A stretch of 64,000 nt of DNA, taken from Punica granatum. Lineage: Eukaryota; Streptophyta; Magnoliopsida; Myrtales; Lythraceae. Shown here piece after piece: positions 12,449 to 23,645 of this stretch. Positions within the stretch are counted from its first letter, which is position 1, and each line of letters begins with the position of its first letter. The stretch lies in NCBI RefSeq assembly GCF_007655135.1, contig NC_045130.1:28268605-28332604 (forward strand). Reading direction: 5' to 3'. A program made the position numbers and the translations under genes. The notes beneath the pieces were generated by a model, which saw nothing but the letters and a program-made list of their open reading frames with translations, ran no database searches and was not told the origin of the DNA.

Positions 12449-13330
12449 TCAGGCACTATAAGCAATGTGACCAAATCCTCGACACTTGAAGCATTGTTTT
12501 GATATCGTGCTTGAAGTGTTGCGAGAAGTGCCACCTTGTGCGGGTGTAGCCTTGGAAGAAGTAGCCTTACCAGTCGATGATGACTTCAGAGTCGGAGCAC
12601 TCCTCCGGTTAGAGACCTCGTCTCTTCCCAAGGTCTTATGAGTACTCTTCTCCTTAGATTGCTTCTCCACACGAACGGCCAGCTTGCAAACATCCTCGAA
12701 AGTCCAATAAGATTGCAATTGGACCACGTTACAAATCTCGGATCGAAGACCGCCAAGGTACCGAGCAATGGTTTGCTCCTCGGGCTCCACGATATCGCAC
12801 TTCATCATGAGATGCTCAAACTCCGCTGTATATTCCTCTACAGTCAACTCCTCTTGCTTGAAGTTGTAGAGCCGAGGGAAAATATATTGCTTGTAGCTCG
12901 CGGGAAGAAACTTCTTCTTGAGCTCCCGTTTCATTTTTTCCCACGTCACAATCCTCCGTTTTCCTTCACGTTCTCAACGCCTCTTCAAATTCTCCCACCA
13001 AACTTTAGCATGTTTTTTCAATTTGATGGCGACTAACTTCACCTTCTTTTTTTCGGAAATGTTCTTGAAGTCGAAGACTTGTTCAACGGTAGCCAACCAA
13101 TCAATGAAATCTTCTGAGTGCATTTGACCTTCAAAGTCGGGAATGTCGACTTTGACGCCATAATCATCAAAACGATTCCTCCGGCCAAGTCGAGAAGAAA
13201 CCCTTTCGGTAGACGAATCAGAATCTTCGTCATGGAAAGGGTTAACCTCCCCAACCTCACCAACATCCGAACCATGACATGACTCGTCACGGTTTCTAGC
13301 TTGAAGACGCTCAGGTTGCTTAACTAATAA
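12449..13330 (-). pseudogene. Ty3/gypsy gag
   Basis: From about 13330 a frame includes VKVDIPDFEGQMHSEDFIDW and WWENLKRR, the classic plant gag core, then meets a stop or frameshift near 12970. A second frame (12949-12449) continues with FKQEELTVEEYTAEFEHL and ends in a zinc knuckle whose first Cys-Cys-His are present (CFKCRGFGHIA) but whose last Cys is lost just before a stop. The gene is therefore interrupted and cannot make a full capsid-nucleocapsid protein. Confidence 0.85.
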
Positions 13331-13840
13331 AAGGACGCAATAGTCTCACTGAATATCGAACATAAAATCTACTCGAACCTAGAACCTGAAGTCCTTTTTA
13401 ATTTTGCTTATATGGTGGCGCAAGGTTCCTCTCTTCAACTTGTGCATACTAAGACACATTGATTTGACGTCGATTGTATATTTCGTTACTCCGATCTACT
13501 TAAAAATTGTATTCCCAAAATATTAGCCTGTGGGATTTGATCGATGTCATCTGTTAATAACATGATATCCATGTAATATTTTAATTATGTATATTTACTT
13601 TTTGTGCATGCCCAACTTGCTCAATTGGAATACCCAATCAGGGTGATTTGTTTGCTATGTATTAGCGAGAATTAGTAATTACAATGGTACGTGGACTTTG
13701 TGCAGTGACATTAGTTGTTAAATTTGAACCATGAGTTCTTGGATTTGATTCTTGTTAAATGGACTTCCGTGTCATTTATTTAGTTTTTTCTATACTTGCA
13801 TTAAGTTATATGCTTATCTTATAACGGAAAAATTGGTGAC
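13331..13840. other. Gene-free stretch; possible SINE-like piece
   Basis: Downstream of the lost gypsy 5' end the sequence is AT-rich with no gene. A phrase at about 13735-13790 (TTGGATTTGATTCTTG then AATGGACTTCC) resembles the box-B region and following segment of the SINE-like repeat also seen near 15660-15710. Confidence 0.35.
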
Positions 13841-14177
13841 ATTTGATTTCGGAAAATAATTTTACTCAACTCCACTTTACTCCATTCTTCTCTTAATTCA
13901 ATAACATAATTATTATTTTTATTTTTATCTTTTTCTCTCATTTAATAATTAATTCTCAAATCTATTTTTTACTAACCATTATTACAACCCAATTGTTTAC
14001 TAATAAATTTCACATCTACTTTTACATCCATCTATATATAGCCATATTCTCATATCTATTTTTAACTGTAATTATTACAATCAATTTTTCAATAATAAAT
14101 TCATGTATCTATGATTACTTATTTTGCTATTAGTGGCTGGAGCGGAGTGAAATTAGAGTCCGACTCCAAAACCAAAC
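13841..14177. mobile_element. MITE-like element
   Basis: The right end (GACTCCAAAACCAAAC, to 14177) is an imperfect inverted match to the left end (ATTTGATTTCGGA, from 13841). The body is T-rich and shares words with the element at 49265-49513 and with 1080-1345. It is non-coding, about 337 bp, and lies just upstream of the ubiquitin-like gene. No target duplication was confirmed. Confidence 0.45.
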
Positions 14178-14420
14178 GACCCAAGGATAAATGAAAATTA
14201 ATAATTGCTGAGTAGACCAGAACCATGTAATCCTCTTTTGACAATTTCAATTAATTCAACAGTAAAAGATATGTATCAGCTAACAAATCGGTTCGTATGG
14301 TTAGGCATTACCACGCATTTCGTTCCTCCTTTATCCCGGCTTGCATAAACCCTATCAAACTTTTTACTCTTACCTATACAGCTCTCTATGAATGTTACCT
14401 CTGCAGCAAATTTCCAATTG

Positions 14421-15212
14421 ATGGATGTAATTTTCGAGCGGCAGAGAGGAAGGCCGTTTTCCATCGAAGTCGGCTTCTTCGACACCGTCCAGGAAATCAA
14501 AGAAAAGATCCAGAAGTACCATGGCATACCGATTTCTCGGCAAACCCTACTTTTCAAGTCGCAGGTCCTTCAAGATGAACGCGACGTCGAGTACTGTGAG
14601 ATTCTACAGAATTCCCACATTCAGCTCATCATCAACCCTGAGTTGAATAGTAAGGAACCTCCGCCGACCCCCACGAAGCAAATTCAGCTTAATATCAAAT
14701 TCCCATCCTCAAACTCCCATTTCCCCTTGGAAATGAATGTGAGCGATGCCATATCGCACGTGAAAGAGAAGATTCACGAGATTGATCAGTCCATTCCCTT
14801 GAATATTTTCGTTCTCCATTGCAATGGGAAGCAGCTCCAAGACCATCTCTCAGTAGGAGAATCTGAGCTCTTCAATAATTCCGAGATCGAAGTGATTGTC
14901 AGGAATAATTCTCAGACAACTCCCGGGACAGCAGCCACTACGAATAATAAGAAGCTCAGGATAATGGTGCTAACGAAGTGCGGGACGAGGAAAATTCCGG
15001 TGGAGGTAAATGCTGGGGATAACGTCGGGGAGTTGAGGAGGGAGCTTCAGAGGTTGCAGCAGAGGATGAATAACTTCGCTCTGCCACCAGAGGGATATTT
15101 TTTCATCTACCGACAGAACGTGATGGATGAAGACAGGTCGTTCCGATGGCACCATGTCGGGCAAGGCGACACGATTGAGATTTTTAATGGAAGTGTCACC
15201 GGTGGATCGTAA
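14421..15212 (+). CDS. Protein of three tandem ubiquitin-like domains
   Basis: Encodes 263 residues from the ATG at 14421. Three ubiquitin-like beta-grasp domains are visible: residues about 1-75 (MDVIFERQRG .. IKEKIQKYHGIP .. LIINP), 88-160 (IQLNIKFPSS .. VKEKIHEID .. VIVRN) and 178-255 (LRIMVLTKCG .. LRRELQRLQ .. IEIFN), joined by linkers rich in Pro/Thr and Asn/Thr. The first two keep the I-K-E-K-I/V-K-E-K-I helix pattern of ubiquitin. An in-frame ATG 33 nt upstream (14388) would add 11 residues that are not part of the fold, and a CTGCAG acceptor-like site lies between the two, so I favour 14421 and note a possible leader intron. There are no internal introns. Plants have many such ubiquitin-like superfamily proteins; the precise role is not known from sequence. 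The C terminus ends in Gly-Gly-Ser but lacks the Leu-Arg-Gly-Gly of a conjugated ubiquitin. Confidence 0.88.
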   Translation: MDVIFERQRGRPFSIEVGFFDTVQEIKEKIQKYHGIPISRQTLLFKSQVLQDERDVEYCEILQNSHIQLIINPELNSKEPPPTPTKQIQLNIKFPSSNSHFPLEMNVSDAISHVKEKIHEIDQSIPLNIFVLHCNGKQLQDHLSVGESELFNNSEIEVIVRNNSQTTPGTAATTNNKKLRIMVLTKCGTRKIPVEVNAGDNVGELRRELQRLQQRMNNFALPPEGYFFIYRQNVMDEDRSFRWHHVGQGDTIEIFNGSVTGGS

Positions 15213-16680
15213 ATATTAACTTCCCTCTTGTTTTCACTTGAATTTCTTGTGAATTAATGTTAGTCAGTCCCCATTTTTCATTTATTTTTTCCGTGAGATG
15301 AACATAAGTTATGATTTGCATAGAACTAAATTTCATTAATCTCTGCGAGGAATTAGATTGCTTGTATACTCGGCTGACTTTTGATTTACTTCAATTCTTC
15401 TGCGGAAATACTAACACGCCGAAAGCATTTTTCAGAAATTGTGCCAAGTCAAAGCTCCAATTTTAACATCGTTAACACCCGAATGTAATCTTCTATTGTT
15501 TTAAATGAAAAGATGGATATATATTTGGTACTCAACTCATATAATAAACCCTATTTGTGAGACTTTTGATAAGAAAGAAGAGTATTTGTGGGATTTACTA
15601 TCTATAATTGCATATATGTATTTAATAGAAGGTGCAATGACTCATACTCTAGACAGATAATCCAAAAATTTTAGATTTGATTCTCGCCAAATGAACTTCC
15701 TTTTTGTGCCCATTTATATACCTTTACATTTTTTCGTATAGGTCCAATGATCCCTTTGCAACAAAAAAAAACAGAGAGAGAATATATAAAATCCCATTTT
15801 GCTTTAATATTTCTTCGGTAATAAGTAGAATACATAGAGCCCGTCCTTCATTAAACTTATATATTGATTTCTTCTATTTTAGTTTGAACACAATAAAAGA
15901 CTTGACCCAAAAAACAAAAAGAAAAAAAACCGCAGTAAAATAAAACTGCATAAAATTGATTATCGAGAAGTTTTTGCAGCAATTCTTTGACCTTTTCCGT
16001 CGGTGAATTGACTGAATAATTTTGTCATCAAGGAGCAATAATAGTGGATTAGAAAAATAATTTCAACAACAAAGATCGAAAGGAAGAAATTGCCAAAGCA
16101 AAAGTTCTCAATATGTATTCAGAACTTATAAGGTCAATACAACATTTATCCATCTTCGATTAAAAACGAGAAGAGTTTTTCCAGGTGTTCATAACTCGAG
16201 CACAAGAATTTTATTTTATCAAATAAGGATAGTATACAATAATGTAAGAACGTAGATATCGAAAGTCTAGTAAAGACTTGTGTAATGAACTCAATTTATT
16301 TGATTCAGTCTTCCCAGCCATCTCTCGAAGTGCGCTCTCGCTTTTCATTTTCCTTCTCAGCAACCTGCCGTTGAGACTTCCATTCATAAACTTTATTTGG
16401 CTCATTCCTCATTTCATAATCAATATCAGCTACCAAAAAAAAAAAGAAGGAAAAAAAATCAATTTATATCTTCTTATTTTTTCATATCAAGCCCATGTTA
16501 TGCACTTTTTTTCCTTTTCTTTTTTTTTTTAAAAATATTTTAGGCCCAAGGAACGGGCTGATCTTGGGCTTCGTTTCTTGAATCAAATACGAATATATTA
16601 GCCTTCAAACGTTGACCCATTAATGGACAAGTTTACATGTGTCTCTAAAAATCAACTTATTCAATTCAATACTAGAGTTA
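15213..16680. other. Gene-free AT-rich intergenic DNA
   Basis: Holds the 3' region of the ubiquitin-like gene and then AT-rich DNA. A SINE-like phrase occurs at about 15640-15715 (TTAGATTTGATTCTCGCC then AATGAACTTCC). Frames on either strand between 15700 and 16540 are low-complexity. The last five bases before 16686 (GAATG, 16681-16685) are the target duplication of the next element. Confidence 0.45.
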
Positions 16681-17129
16681 GAATGTGATAAGATAAACCA
16701 TCATTAGGTCGGTTTGAGCCACGTAACCTAGAAATCATGAGCCTCCGACGAATGCATTTTATAAGGCAATCTCTAGAGGGTTGAGGCCAAGCCCGCTAAC
16801 CAAACAAAGGAAGCCCACGGAGAACTCCAACCTGACTCACAAACACCGAACACCTAAGGGTTGGTGAACCCTCCAGACCCAGTGCACCCGGCAGACCCGA
16901 CGAGCCCTTAAGACTTGGCGCACCCTCCAGACCCAACGCACCCTCTATACCCTATGACCCTCACAGCTCTAGCCCAACACACAAGCACTGAGCACCTGCA
17001 AGCTGACGAACCTCGCACCAAGGTTGAGCTCGACTCAGAAGCATTGAGCACCTGAGAGTCGGCGAACCCCTCAGGCCTCGTCGAACCTCCGGACCCGACG
17101 ATCCTCCCTCTATGCTCATCGGGCCAATC

Positions 17130-17872
17130 GAACCTCCGAGACTCAACGAGCCTCCTCCATGGCCAATTGAACCGACCGAACCTCCTAGGTCTATTGAGTC
17201 TCCGACAGCCCTCCCTCCGTGGTCCATCGAGCTGACAAACCTCCAAGGGCCAGTCGAACCACCTGGACCGGTTGAACCTTCGGGACCCGACGAGCCTCCT
17301 CTCTGGCCCATTGAGCCGGCCGAACCTCCTAGGCCAGTTGAGCCTCCTAGACCCAGCAAACCTCGCCACGCGGTCCATCGAGTCGACGAACCTCCTCGAC
17401 TCGTCGAATCTTCGGGACAGGTCAAACCTCCGGGGACTCGACGAGCCTCCTCCATGGCCCATTGAGCTGGTTGAACCTTCTAAGCCCGTTGAGTCTCTAG
17501 GAGCCTTCAACCCTCCCTCCGTGGTCCATCAAGCTGGCAAACCTCCTAGGCCAATCGAACCTCCTAGCCCCGTCGAACCTTCGGGACCCGACGAGCCTCC
17601 TCCGTGTCCCATTGAATTAGCCGAACCTCTTAGGTCCGTCAAGCCTCCGAGACTTTTTTAACTTCTCCCCGTGGTCTATCGAGTCGGCGAACTTCCTGGA
17701 CTTATCAAACCTTCGGGACCCGACGAGCCTTCTCCATGGCCCATTGAGCCGGCCGAACTTCCTAGGCCCATCAAGTCTCCGAGAGCTGACGACTTTCCCT
17801 CCATAGTCCATTGACCCCAGTGAACCTCCTAGGCCGGTCGAACCTCCCGGACCCGTTGAACCTTTGGGACCT
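17130..17872 (+). repeat. Minisatellite of 130-151-bp units inside the 5' LTR
   Basis: The phrase GACGAGCCT recurs at about 17145, 17289, 17440, 17590 and 17722, giving units of 144, 151, 150 and 132 bp. Each unit contains CCATTGAGCC and CCTCCTAGG. Read on the plus strand it yields Pro/Glu-rich open frames (EPPRPVEPP-like), and on the minus strand Gly/Ser/Arg-rich frames. These arise from the repeat and are not genes. Confidence 0.85.
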
Positions 17873-20800
17873 TGTCAGCATCTAATTTCGGTCCATCGGC
17901 TCCGAGGGGGGCAAAATTGTCATTTCCTTAAAAAAATAAATTTAAATTAAATTAAATTATATATGTATTTAAAAAAAAAAGAAAAGATTCGGGCAGGGCC
18001 AGGCAGGCCGGGCAGCGTTGACCGGCTGCCCTTGACTGCTGGCCTTTTCCAAAAAAATAAAATAAAAAAAATAATCGATTCGGGCAGGCCGGGCAGCGCT
18101 CGCCGGCTGCCCGCGACCTTGCCGGCCCAAAGATTCCTGAATTGCGGATTTCCGCCAAGATCGGCCGAAATCTCAATGGAAAAAGGGAATGAATCGCAAT
18201 TAATTAAACAGAAAGTCGATTCGGGAGAGGAAGAAGACCCAGCAAACGAAATCGAAAGATTGGCTCTCGTTTCGGGGAATTTTGTAATCGGAAAATTCTG
18301 AAACCCTCGCCGGAAACCGCGATAATTCCCCCCGATTCCGACTGATTGAGCGCCGGTGAGGTCCCGATCGACTACGGCGAAGCACCGGCGGTACCCAGAG
18401 CTATCTCCCGCACCCTCTCGTGCCATCGTCGCGGCGTCCAGAGGCGCGAACCGCCGCCAGCAGCCTCGTCACCGCCGCTGACCCCGATCCCGACCGTCCT
18501 TCGGCTAACGGGCCTCAGCCCAGTTCGTTTTTTTTGCAGGCCCAGCGCAAGCCCAGCTAGACCCCACTTCCCCAATCCGGCCCAGCGCTCTTCCGGGCTG
18601 TTTACTCATTCGGGCGGTCCGGTCCGATCGGATCCGGCCCGATCCATCCGGTGATTTTTTTATTTTTACAGAGAAGTCACTCAATTTTCTGAACTAGGTA
18701 AATTCTCGACTTAGTGGCATGATTAGGGTTCCTTTCCTGAATATTATTGCTTGCTTGGTGGATATAATGTGAAATGAGTGTTCTTGGGTCACGTGGGTGA
18801 TCGGATTTATCCCAAACTCGATTTTACGAACTTTCTGTTTTGTCACATTTCAGTCCAGAGGACGTATTTTATTTTTTTAAGATCTGCCCCGAATTTCAAA
18901 ATCATTTTCAATCAAGCCCCGGTCATTTTATTATTTTTCAATCAGTCCTTGAATTTTCCATAATTTTTCTAAGAATCCCAAAGAACTTTTCAAACCGTTT
19001 CAGTTTAGTCCCGGGACCATTTTTCACCATTTTCAGATCTGCCCCGAATTTCAAAAATTCTTTTCAATCAAGTCCCAGTCATTTTACTATTTTCCAATCA
19101 GTCCTGAAATTCCCAGAATTTTTCAAGCATCCCAAAGAACTTTCCGAGTTGTTTCAGTTTAGTCCCGGGGCCTTTTTTTTTGTTTTCATACCAGTCCAGA
19201 TTTTCAAATTTATTTCAAATAAGTCCTAGGACATTTTCAGTAATTTTTACATAGTCCCCTTTTTTACAATTTTCAAATCAGTCCCCAATTTCTCCAGAAT
19301 TTTCAAATCAGTCTCCAATTTTGTCAAAATTCACAAATCAGTCCCTGCTCTTTTAAAATCGTTCAATTCAGTCCCCATGACATTTTCTAAAAATATCCAA
19401 CCATTTTCTACTTGGATCACCCACCGACAATGTATGTGCCCCATTTAAATATTTCATTTTTTGTAATTATATTATGTGATCATGTTGGAAATTAGAGTTT
19501 ATCGGGCGGTCAACTAATGGCTATTTTGACGGCTCGAAATCCATAGACTAAAGCATTCGACAAGTTTTTTTAATTAACCTAAAATTCTACATACGGGATA
19601 ATCGGAACGTTAAATTTGGCTAAATTAAATCACTTGATTTCTTTAAATGGATTGCACGAACCGGTTAATAATCTGTAATCGTATCGACAGTTCAAGAACT
19701 GTTAATCATGCCCTTTTCAAAATTCACAATTTCAAAAGCACCGATATACATGCAACGTAATCTTGATTTTTATGCACACACATATTTACAGATTCAAGGG
19801 CATGATTACCGGTTCTTGTCCTGCTGTAATCCTAGCGTAGGTTTGTGCATAGAATTGGTCAAAACATGGGAAAACAAATTAATCACAAACTCGACTTAAA
19901 TCAAACATGGGCAATAGTCAAATAAGGGGTTAGGTTTTGGGTTTTTTAGGTGAAAATACTTTTAATCTGTAAAAGCCATATTGTCGCGATACAGAATAAT
20001 CTAAAAACAACCCACACATTCGAGACTTGACTATGGACATCACGTCTGTCGGGTCCGTTTAAATAATGCCGAATGCCACATATCCTATCCATCCCCCCTT
20101 TGTTTGTTTTAAGGTAGGATTTGTATGTCAAGATACATCGGTTAATAATTAGGTAATTCACATAAATTCGGCGATAACAAAAACCCCATTGTTTGTTTAT
20201 TTGAGCATGCTTGTTACATTTTTGCACCTATTTGTTACGCTGATCGAGCCCGATTCCTTAGGACTCGATTCACATTGAGTCCAACGCCCAGAACCTTCGA
20301 CCACGGGGTCTAGGGCCCCCATACACTGAGTGCGCATTTAATTTAATTTTCGGTCTTTTCCAAAAATATACGGTGAGCATGAGTGAAATCATGGCCGAAT
20401 GCGAACCGACCGGGATTTAGTCATTGTAGCTTGTCTTTTATTTATTTGAGAGAACAATATGAGGTTTTATATTATACATACATTCATGTAAAATCCCGGT
20501 CGGAGAGTGAACAGTCAGAGTGCTTCTTCGAATTTACGGTGTCAAAACGCATAAGATGAGCGGACCTAATTAAGCGGTAATGAAATTAAAATGGCAAACC
20601 TAGACAAGCTAGAGTACCGAAAGGGCTTGTGGGATATAGGCCCACACGTAATAGAACCCCCGAATTCGGAATTTTCGGTTCCGTACAGACCATTGCCTTA
20701 GCATTTTAGGTGTACCCCGTACCCCTAGACCTGGGTAACTTGCCGGCCCTCAATCTTCGGGTCGTAAAATGGCAAGTGGCGACTCCTTCTCACGTGCGTC

Positions 20801-20895
20801 CGTCGCGCGTCCCTGGGAAGGTGGACACTCCCAAGCCGCGTTGCATTTAGGCGCGCGTATGCGTACCCCGACGAGACGAAATTCGGGTGCGTACA
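17873..20895 (+). mobile_element. Solo LTR, 3,023 bp, nested in the 5' LTR
   Basis: It begins TGTCAGCATCTAATTTCGG and ends GGTGCGTACA, giving TG..CA termini. It is flanked by exact GACCT duplications (17868-17872 and 20896-20900), and the host repeat resumes on both sides. There is no internal region or second LTR, so it is a solo LTR left by recombination between the LTRs of a full element. Long LTRs that start with a TGTCAGCATCTAAT-like sequence are, from memory, typical of the Tat/Ogre group of plant Ty3/gypsy elements; that assignment is an inference. Open frames inside it have no known domains. Strand is nominal. Confidence 0.88.
18880..19190. repeat. Two-copy 155-bp tandem repeat inside the solo LTR
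   Basis: The block starting AGATCTGCCCCGAATTTC occurs at 18880 and again at 19035, and both copies run through AATCAGTCC, CCCAAAGAACTTT and TTTCAGTTTAGTCCCGGG. Degenerate pieces (AATCAGTCCC-type words) continue to about 19380. Confidence 0.8.
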
Positions 20896-21172
20896 GACCT
20901 GAAGAGGCTCCTCCATGGTTCATTAAAACCGCCGATCCTCCTAGGCCCGTCGAGCCTCCAGGACCCGGCTAACCTCTCCCCATAACTCTGACTTGAGTGT
21001 CGGTAGGGGTTCCTTAGAGCAACTCCCTTTCCCCCAGCTGACCCATGTTTAGTGGTCTAGGAATCTGAAGAGAGCATGCACGGACTTGAAGACTAGATCG
21101 ACAGGTCATGTATTGAAGGAAGATTCTTCTTGGTGGGAGGATGGTTCCGACCCAAATGTTTTCTTCATATTA

Positions 21173-22689
21173 GGTGGCGCCTTGTGTGGGAACAACACAA
21201 AAAGTCGTGTCTTACCGTTATCGAAATGCATTGATTCGATCGCCCCTTTTGATGAACTAAAAAAATCCATTTCTAGTTGTGAACCATCTTCAACATACAA
21301 AAAGGCAAGCACCATGAACTAACTAGGTGCTTCCTAGTTCAAGAAGGCGTTCATCCAAGCGACATAAACATAAAAAATACCGACAAGGGAAAGCTTGGAG
21401 AAGGCAAGGTGGAAGCAGTAGCAAAAAAACTGCAGTGGGGACTGTGGCCTCTCATCAATTATTAGTTGGAGATTCGACGTCAATCAACCATCATCTCTTA
21501 CCACCTCTTGTCAACGGGGCCTCTCAAGAAACTCTCAACCTCAGCCTTCACCAACTGCTTCCTCCTTCTCGGCTTCATCACCACACACTTAACCTAGCCA
21601 GCTCTTGTTTCCCTCCATCTTCTCCAATAACCAACAACGGAACTAGTACCCTTAAGAGAGACTACTGGATTTGCCTCCCAAGGAACGGCCCCAGCAAACT
21701 TGACATCGGCGAAACTCAAGAATTGGTGAGCATCCCGAATCAGCAAAGCTCCATGACTCTTGTTCAACCTGTCGACAGGGGCAAAACGCCCCAGACAGCC
21801 CTGGTGCCCCGCGAGCTTCCTATACTCGACGAGCCTCCTGGACCCATCTCGGAGTTTACACGGCGACCTTGGAAATCCAGACCCCCTCTCGAAATAAGCA
21901 TTGCCTCGTCTTCGTTTATAGTGTTCTCTTAGGCAGCAGGGTCATGAAATCTACCACATCCACAACATGGAGATGAATTACAAATATACATGACTAATGT
22001 CAATTATGATGCACGATGATTTCGCAGTCTACTTTCAACAACTTAATACACGCTTTGCGGAGGAGCCCCTATGCCGGCGAACTTAACATACTTGGCAAGC
22101 CTCGCGGATCAATGAGCATCCAGGACTCGTCGAACACGTCAAACAGGGGCCAAACACCTCGGAGAGCCCCAAGCTCGTCAAACCTAACACACCCGACAAG
22201 CTCATTCGCTGTCGGATCAACGAGCATCCGCGACTTGTTGAACCTGTCAAACAGGGGCCAAACATCTCGGAGAGCCTCTAGGCCTGACGAACCTAACATA
22301 CCCGGCGAGTCTCCATACAACGGAGAGCTTCTCCGAGCCTTTTGCAGCAGCTGGAAGCCTCGTTGAGCCTTGGACAGGCGCCGAGCCTCCCCACACCAGG
22401 GAAACTCTCCGAGCCTCCGAGCCCCCAAGCCTCAGACGCCTACCACGCTCACAGGCTTGGTTAGCACTCGCTATCTTGCTCCGTCAAAGGACAGTTCCCA
22501 ACTCGGATACTCGTCATCGAACCCCTTTCAATGTGTTTTTGTTCAACCTTTTATCTCCTATGTTTTTGTCTATTATAACAACCAATGTTTGTTTATATGC
22601 GAGGATTTGAATTATCTTGCTTAAAATACGACATCATTATGCTCTTGTTAACCCTGAGACTCATTTGTAGAGATCTTCGGGATCATTAC
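21173..22689 (+). other. 5' part of the LARD-like internal region
   Basis: Begins with the GTGGCGCC primer-binding-like block, then non-repetitive sequence. A plus-strand open frame at 21327-21932 is basic and Ser/Thr-rich with no known domain, and frames at 22016-22624 are Ser/Pro-rich. None shows a capsid motif or zinc knuckle, so I do not call genes here. Confidence 0.55.
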
Positions 22690-23645
22690 CCTACTGGAAC
22701 TGGTTTCGACTCAACTGCCAGGCTTATGTAAACTCGCCCCTTAACTTTGTCCCCTTGGGTTCGAATAACCTCGCCTGTAGACCCCGACTCAATCATCGGG
22801 CTTAAGTAACCTCGCCTTCCAACTTCGTTCCCATAGGCTCGAGTAACCTCGCCTATGGACGTTGACTTAATCAATGGGCTTGAGTTATCTCGCCCTCCGA
22901 CTTCGTCCCCACAGGTTTGAGTAACCTCACCTATGGATGTCGACTTAATTGCCGGGCTCGAGTAATTTTGGCCTCCGGGTTCGAGTAACCTTGCCTGTTG
23001 AAGTTGACTCAATTAACGGGCTCGAGTAACCTCGCTTATGAACATCAATTCAATCAACGGGCTCGAGTAACCTCGCCCTCCGACTTCCTCTCCGCAAGTT
23101 TGAGCAACCTTGCCCATGGACGTCGACTCAACTGTTGCGCTCGAGTAACCTTGTCCTCTGGGATCGAGTAATCCGCCTATGGACACCAACTCAATCAACG
23201 GACTCGAGTAACCTGGTCCTCTGACTCCGTCCCCACAGGCTCGAGTAACCTTACCTGTAGATGTTGACTCAACTGCCGAGCTCGAGTAACCTTGCCCTTC
23301 GACTTTGTCCCCATCGGTTCGAGTAACATCGCCTATGGACGCAGACTCAATCAACGGGCTCGAGTAACCTCACCCTTCGACTCCATTCCCGTCGGCTCAA
23401 ATAACCTTGCCTATGGACGTTAACTCAATCAGCAGGCTCGAGTAATCTCACCCTTCAACTCCGTTCCCGCAGGTTCGGGTAATCTCGCATATGAACGTCG
23501 AATCAATCAGCGAGACCGAGTAAGCTCGTCCTCCGATTACGTCCCCATAGGCTGGAGTAACCTTGCCCTCCGACTTCGTCTCCACAAACTCGAGTAATCT
23601 CGCCTATGGACGTCGACTCAATTGATGGACTCGAGTAACCCCTCA
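22690..23645. repeat. Array of about 12 units of 78 bp in the LARD-like interior
   Basis: Units contain CTCGAGTAACCTCGCC, TATGGACGT.GACT and CCACAGG, repeating every 78 bp (for example the unit starting CTATGGACGT at 22852). Because 78 is a multiple of 3, the minus strand shows an open 26-residue repeat (SSPLIKSTSIGEVTRA-like). This is a by-product of the array, and the frame breaks between units. Confidence 0.8.

Larger units (their letters stand above)
8500..13330 (-). mobile_element. Decayed Ty3/gypsy LTR retrotransposon, 5'-truncated
   Basis: Read on the minus strand the order is gag (13330-12449), protease (12428-12129), reverse transcriptase, RNase H, integrase and a C-terminal domain (to 9155), then one LTR. 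This protease-RT-RNaseH-integrase order defines Ty3/gypsy. Only the 3' LTR is visible; upstream of gag there is neither an LTR copy nor a primer-binding site, so the 5' end has been lost near 13330. Frameshifts in gag and protease, multiple stops in pol, and an altered RT active site make it non-functional. The C-terminal phrase GVSATFNVSDL resembles that of chromodomain-type gypsy elements; a closer clade call would need a tree. Confidence 0.9.
16686..21172 (+). repeat. 5' LTR of the LARD-like element, interrupted by a nested solo LTR
   Basis: Without the nested insertion and its extra target copy this LTR is about 1,459 bp, against 2,019 bp for the 3' LTR. The first 450 bp and last 150 bp align with the 3' copy. 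The middle differs in the number of 130-150-bp repeat units. It also lacks the segment that in the 3' LTR holds the TATA box and CT microsatellite. Confidence 0.9.

Noticed and set aside
16908..17811. Gly/Ser/Arg-rich minus-strand and Pro/Glu-rich plus-strand proteins
   Set aside because: They follow the LTR minisatellite, occur in several frames at once, and the same occurs in the other LTR.
17963..18654. Open frames in the GC-rich part of the solo LTR
   Set aside because: They lie inside a bounded solo LTR, overlap on both strands and lack known domains.
21327..21932. 201-codon frame as a possible gag of the large element
   Set aside because: It is basic and Ser-rich, with no capsid motif or zinc knuckle and no start context. 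Not enough to call a gene.
22686..23354. Minus-strand repeat proteins with 26-residue periods
   Set aside because: The period is that of the 78-bp DNA array, and stops interrupt between groups of units.
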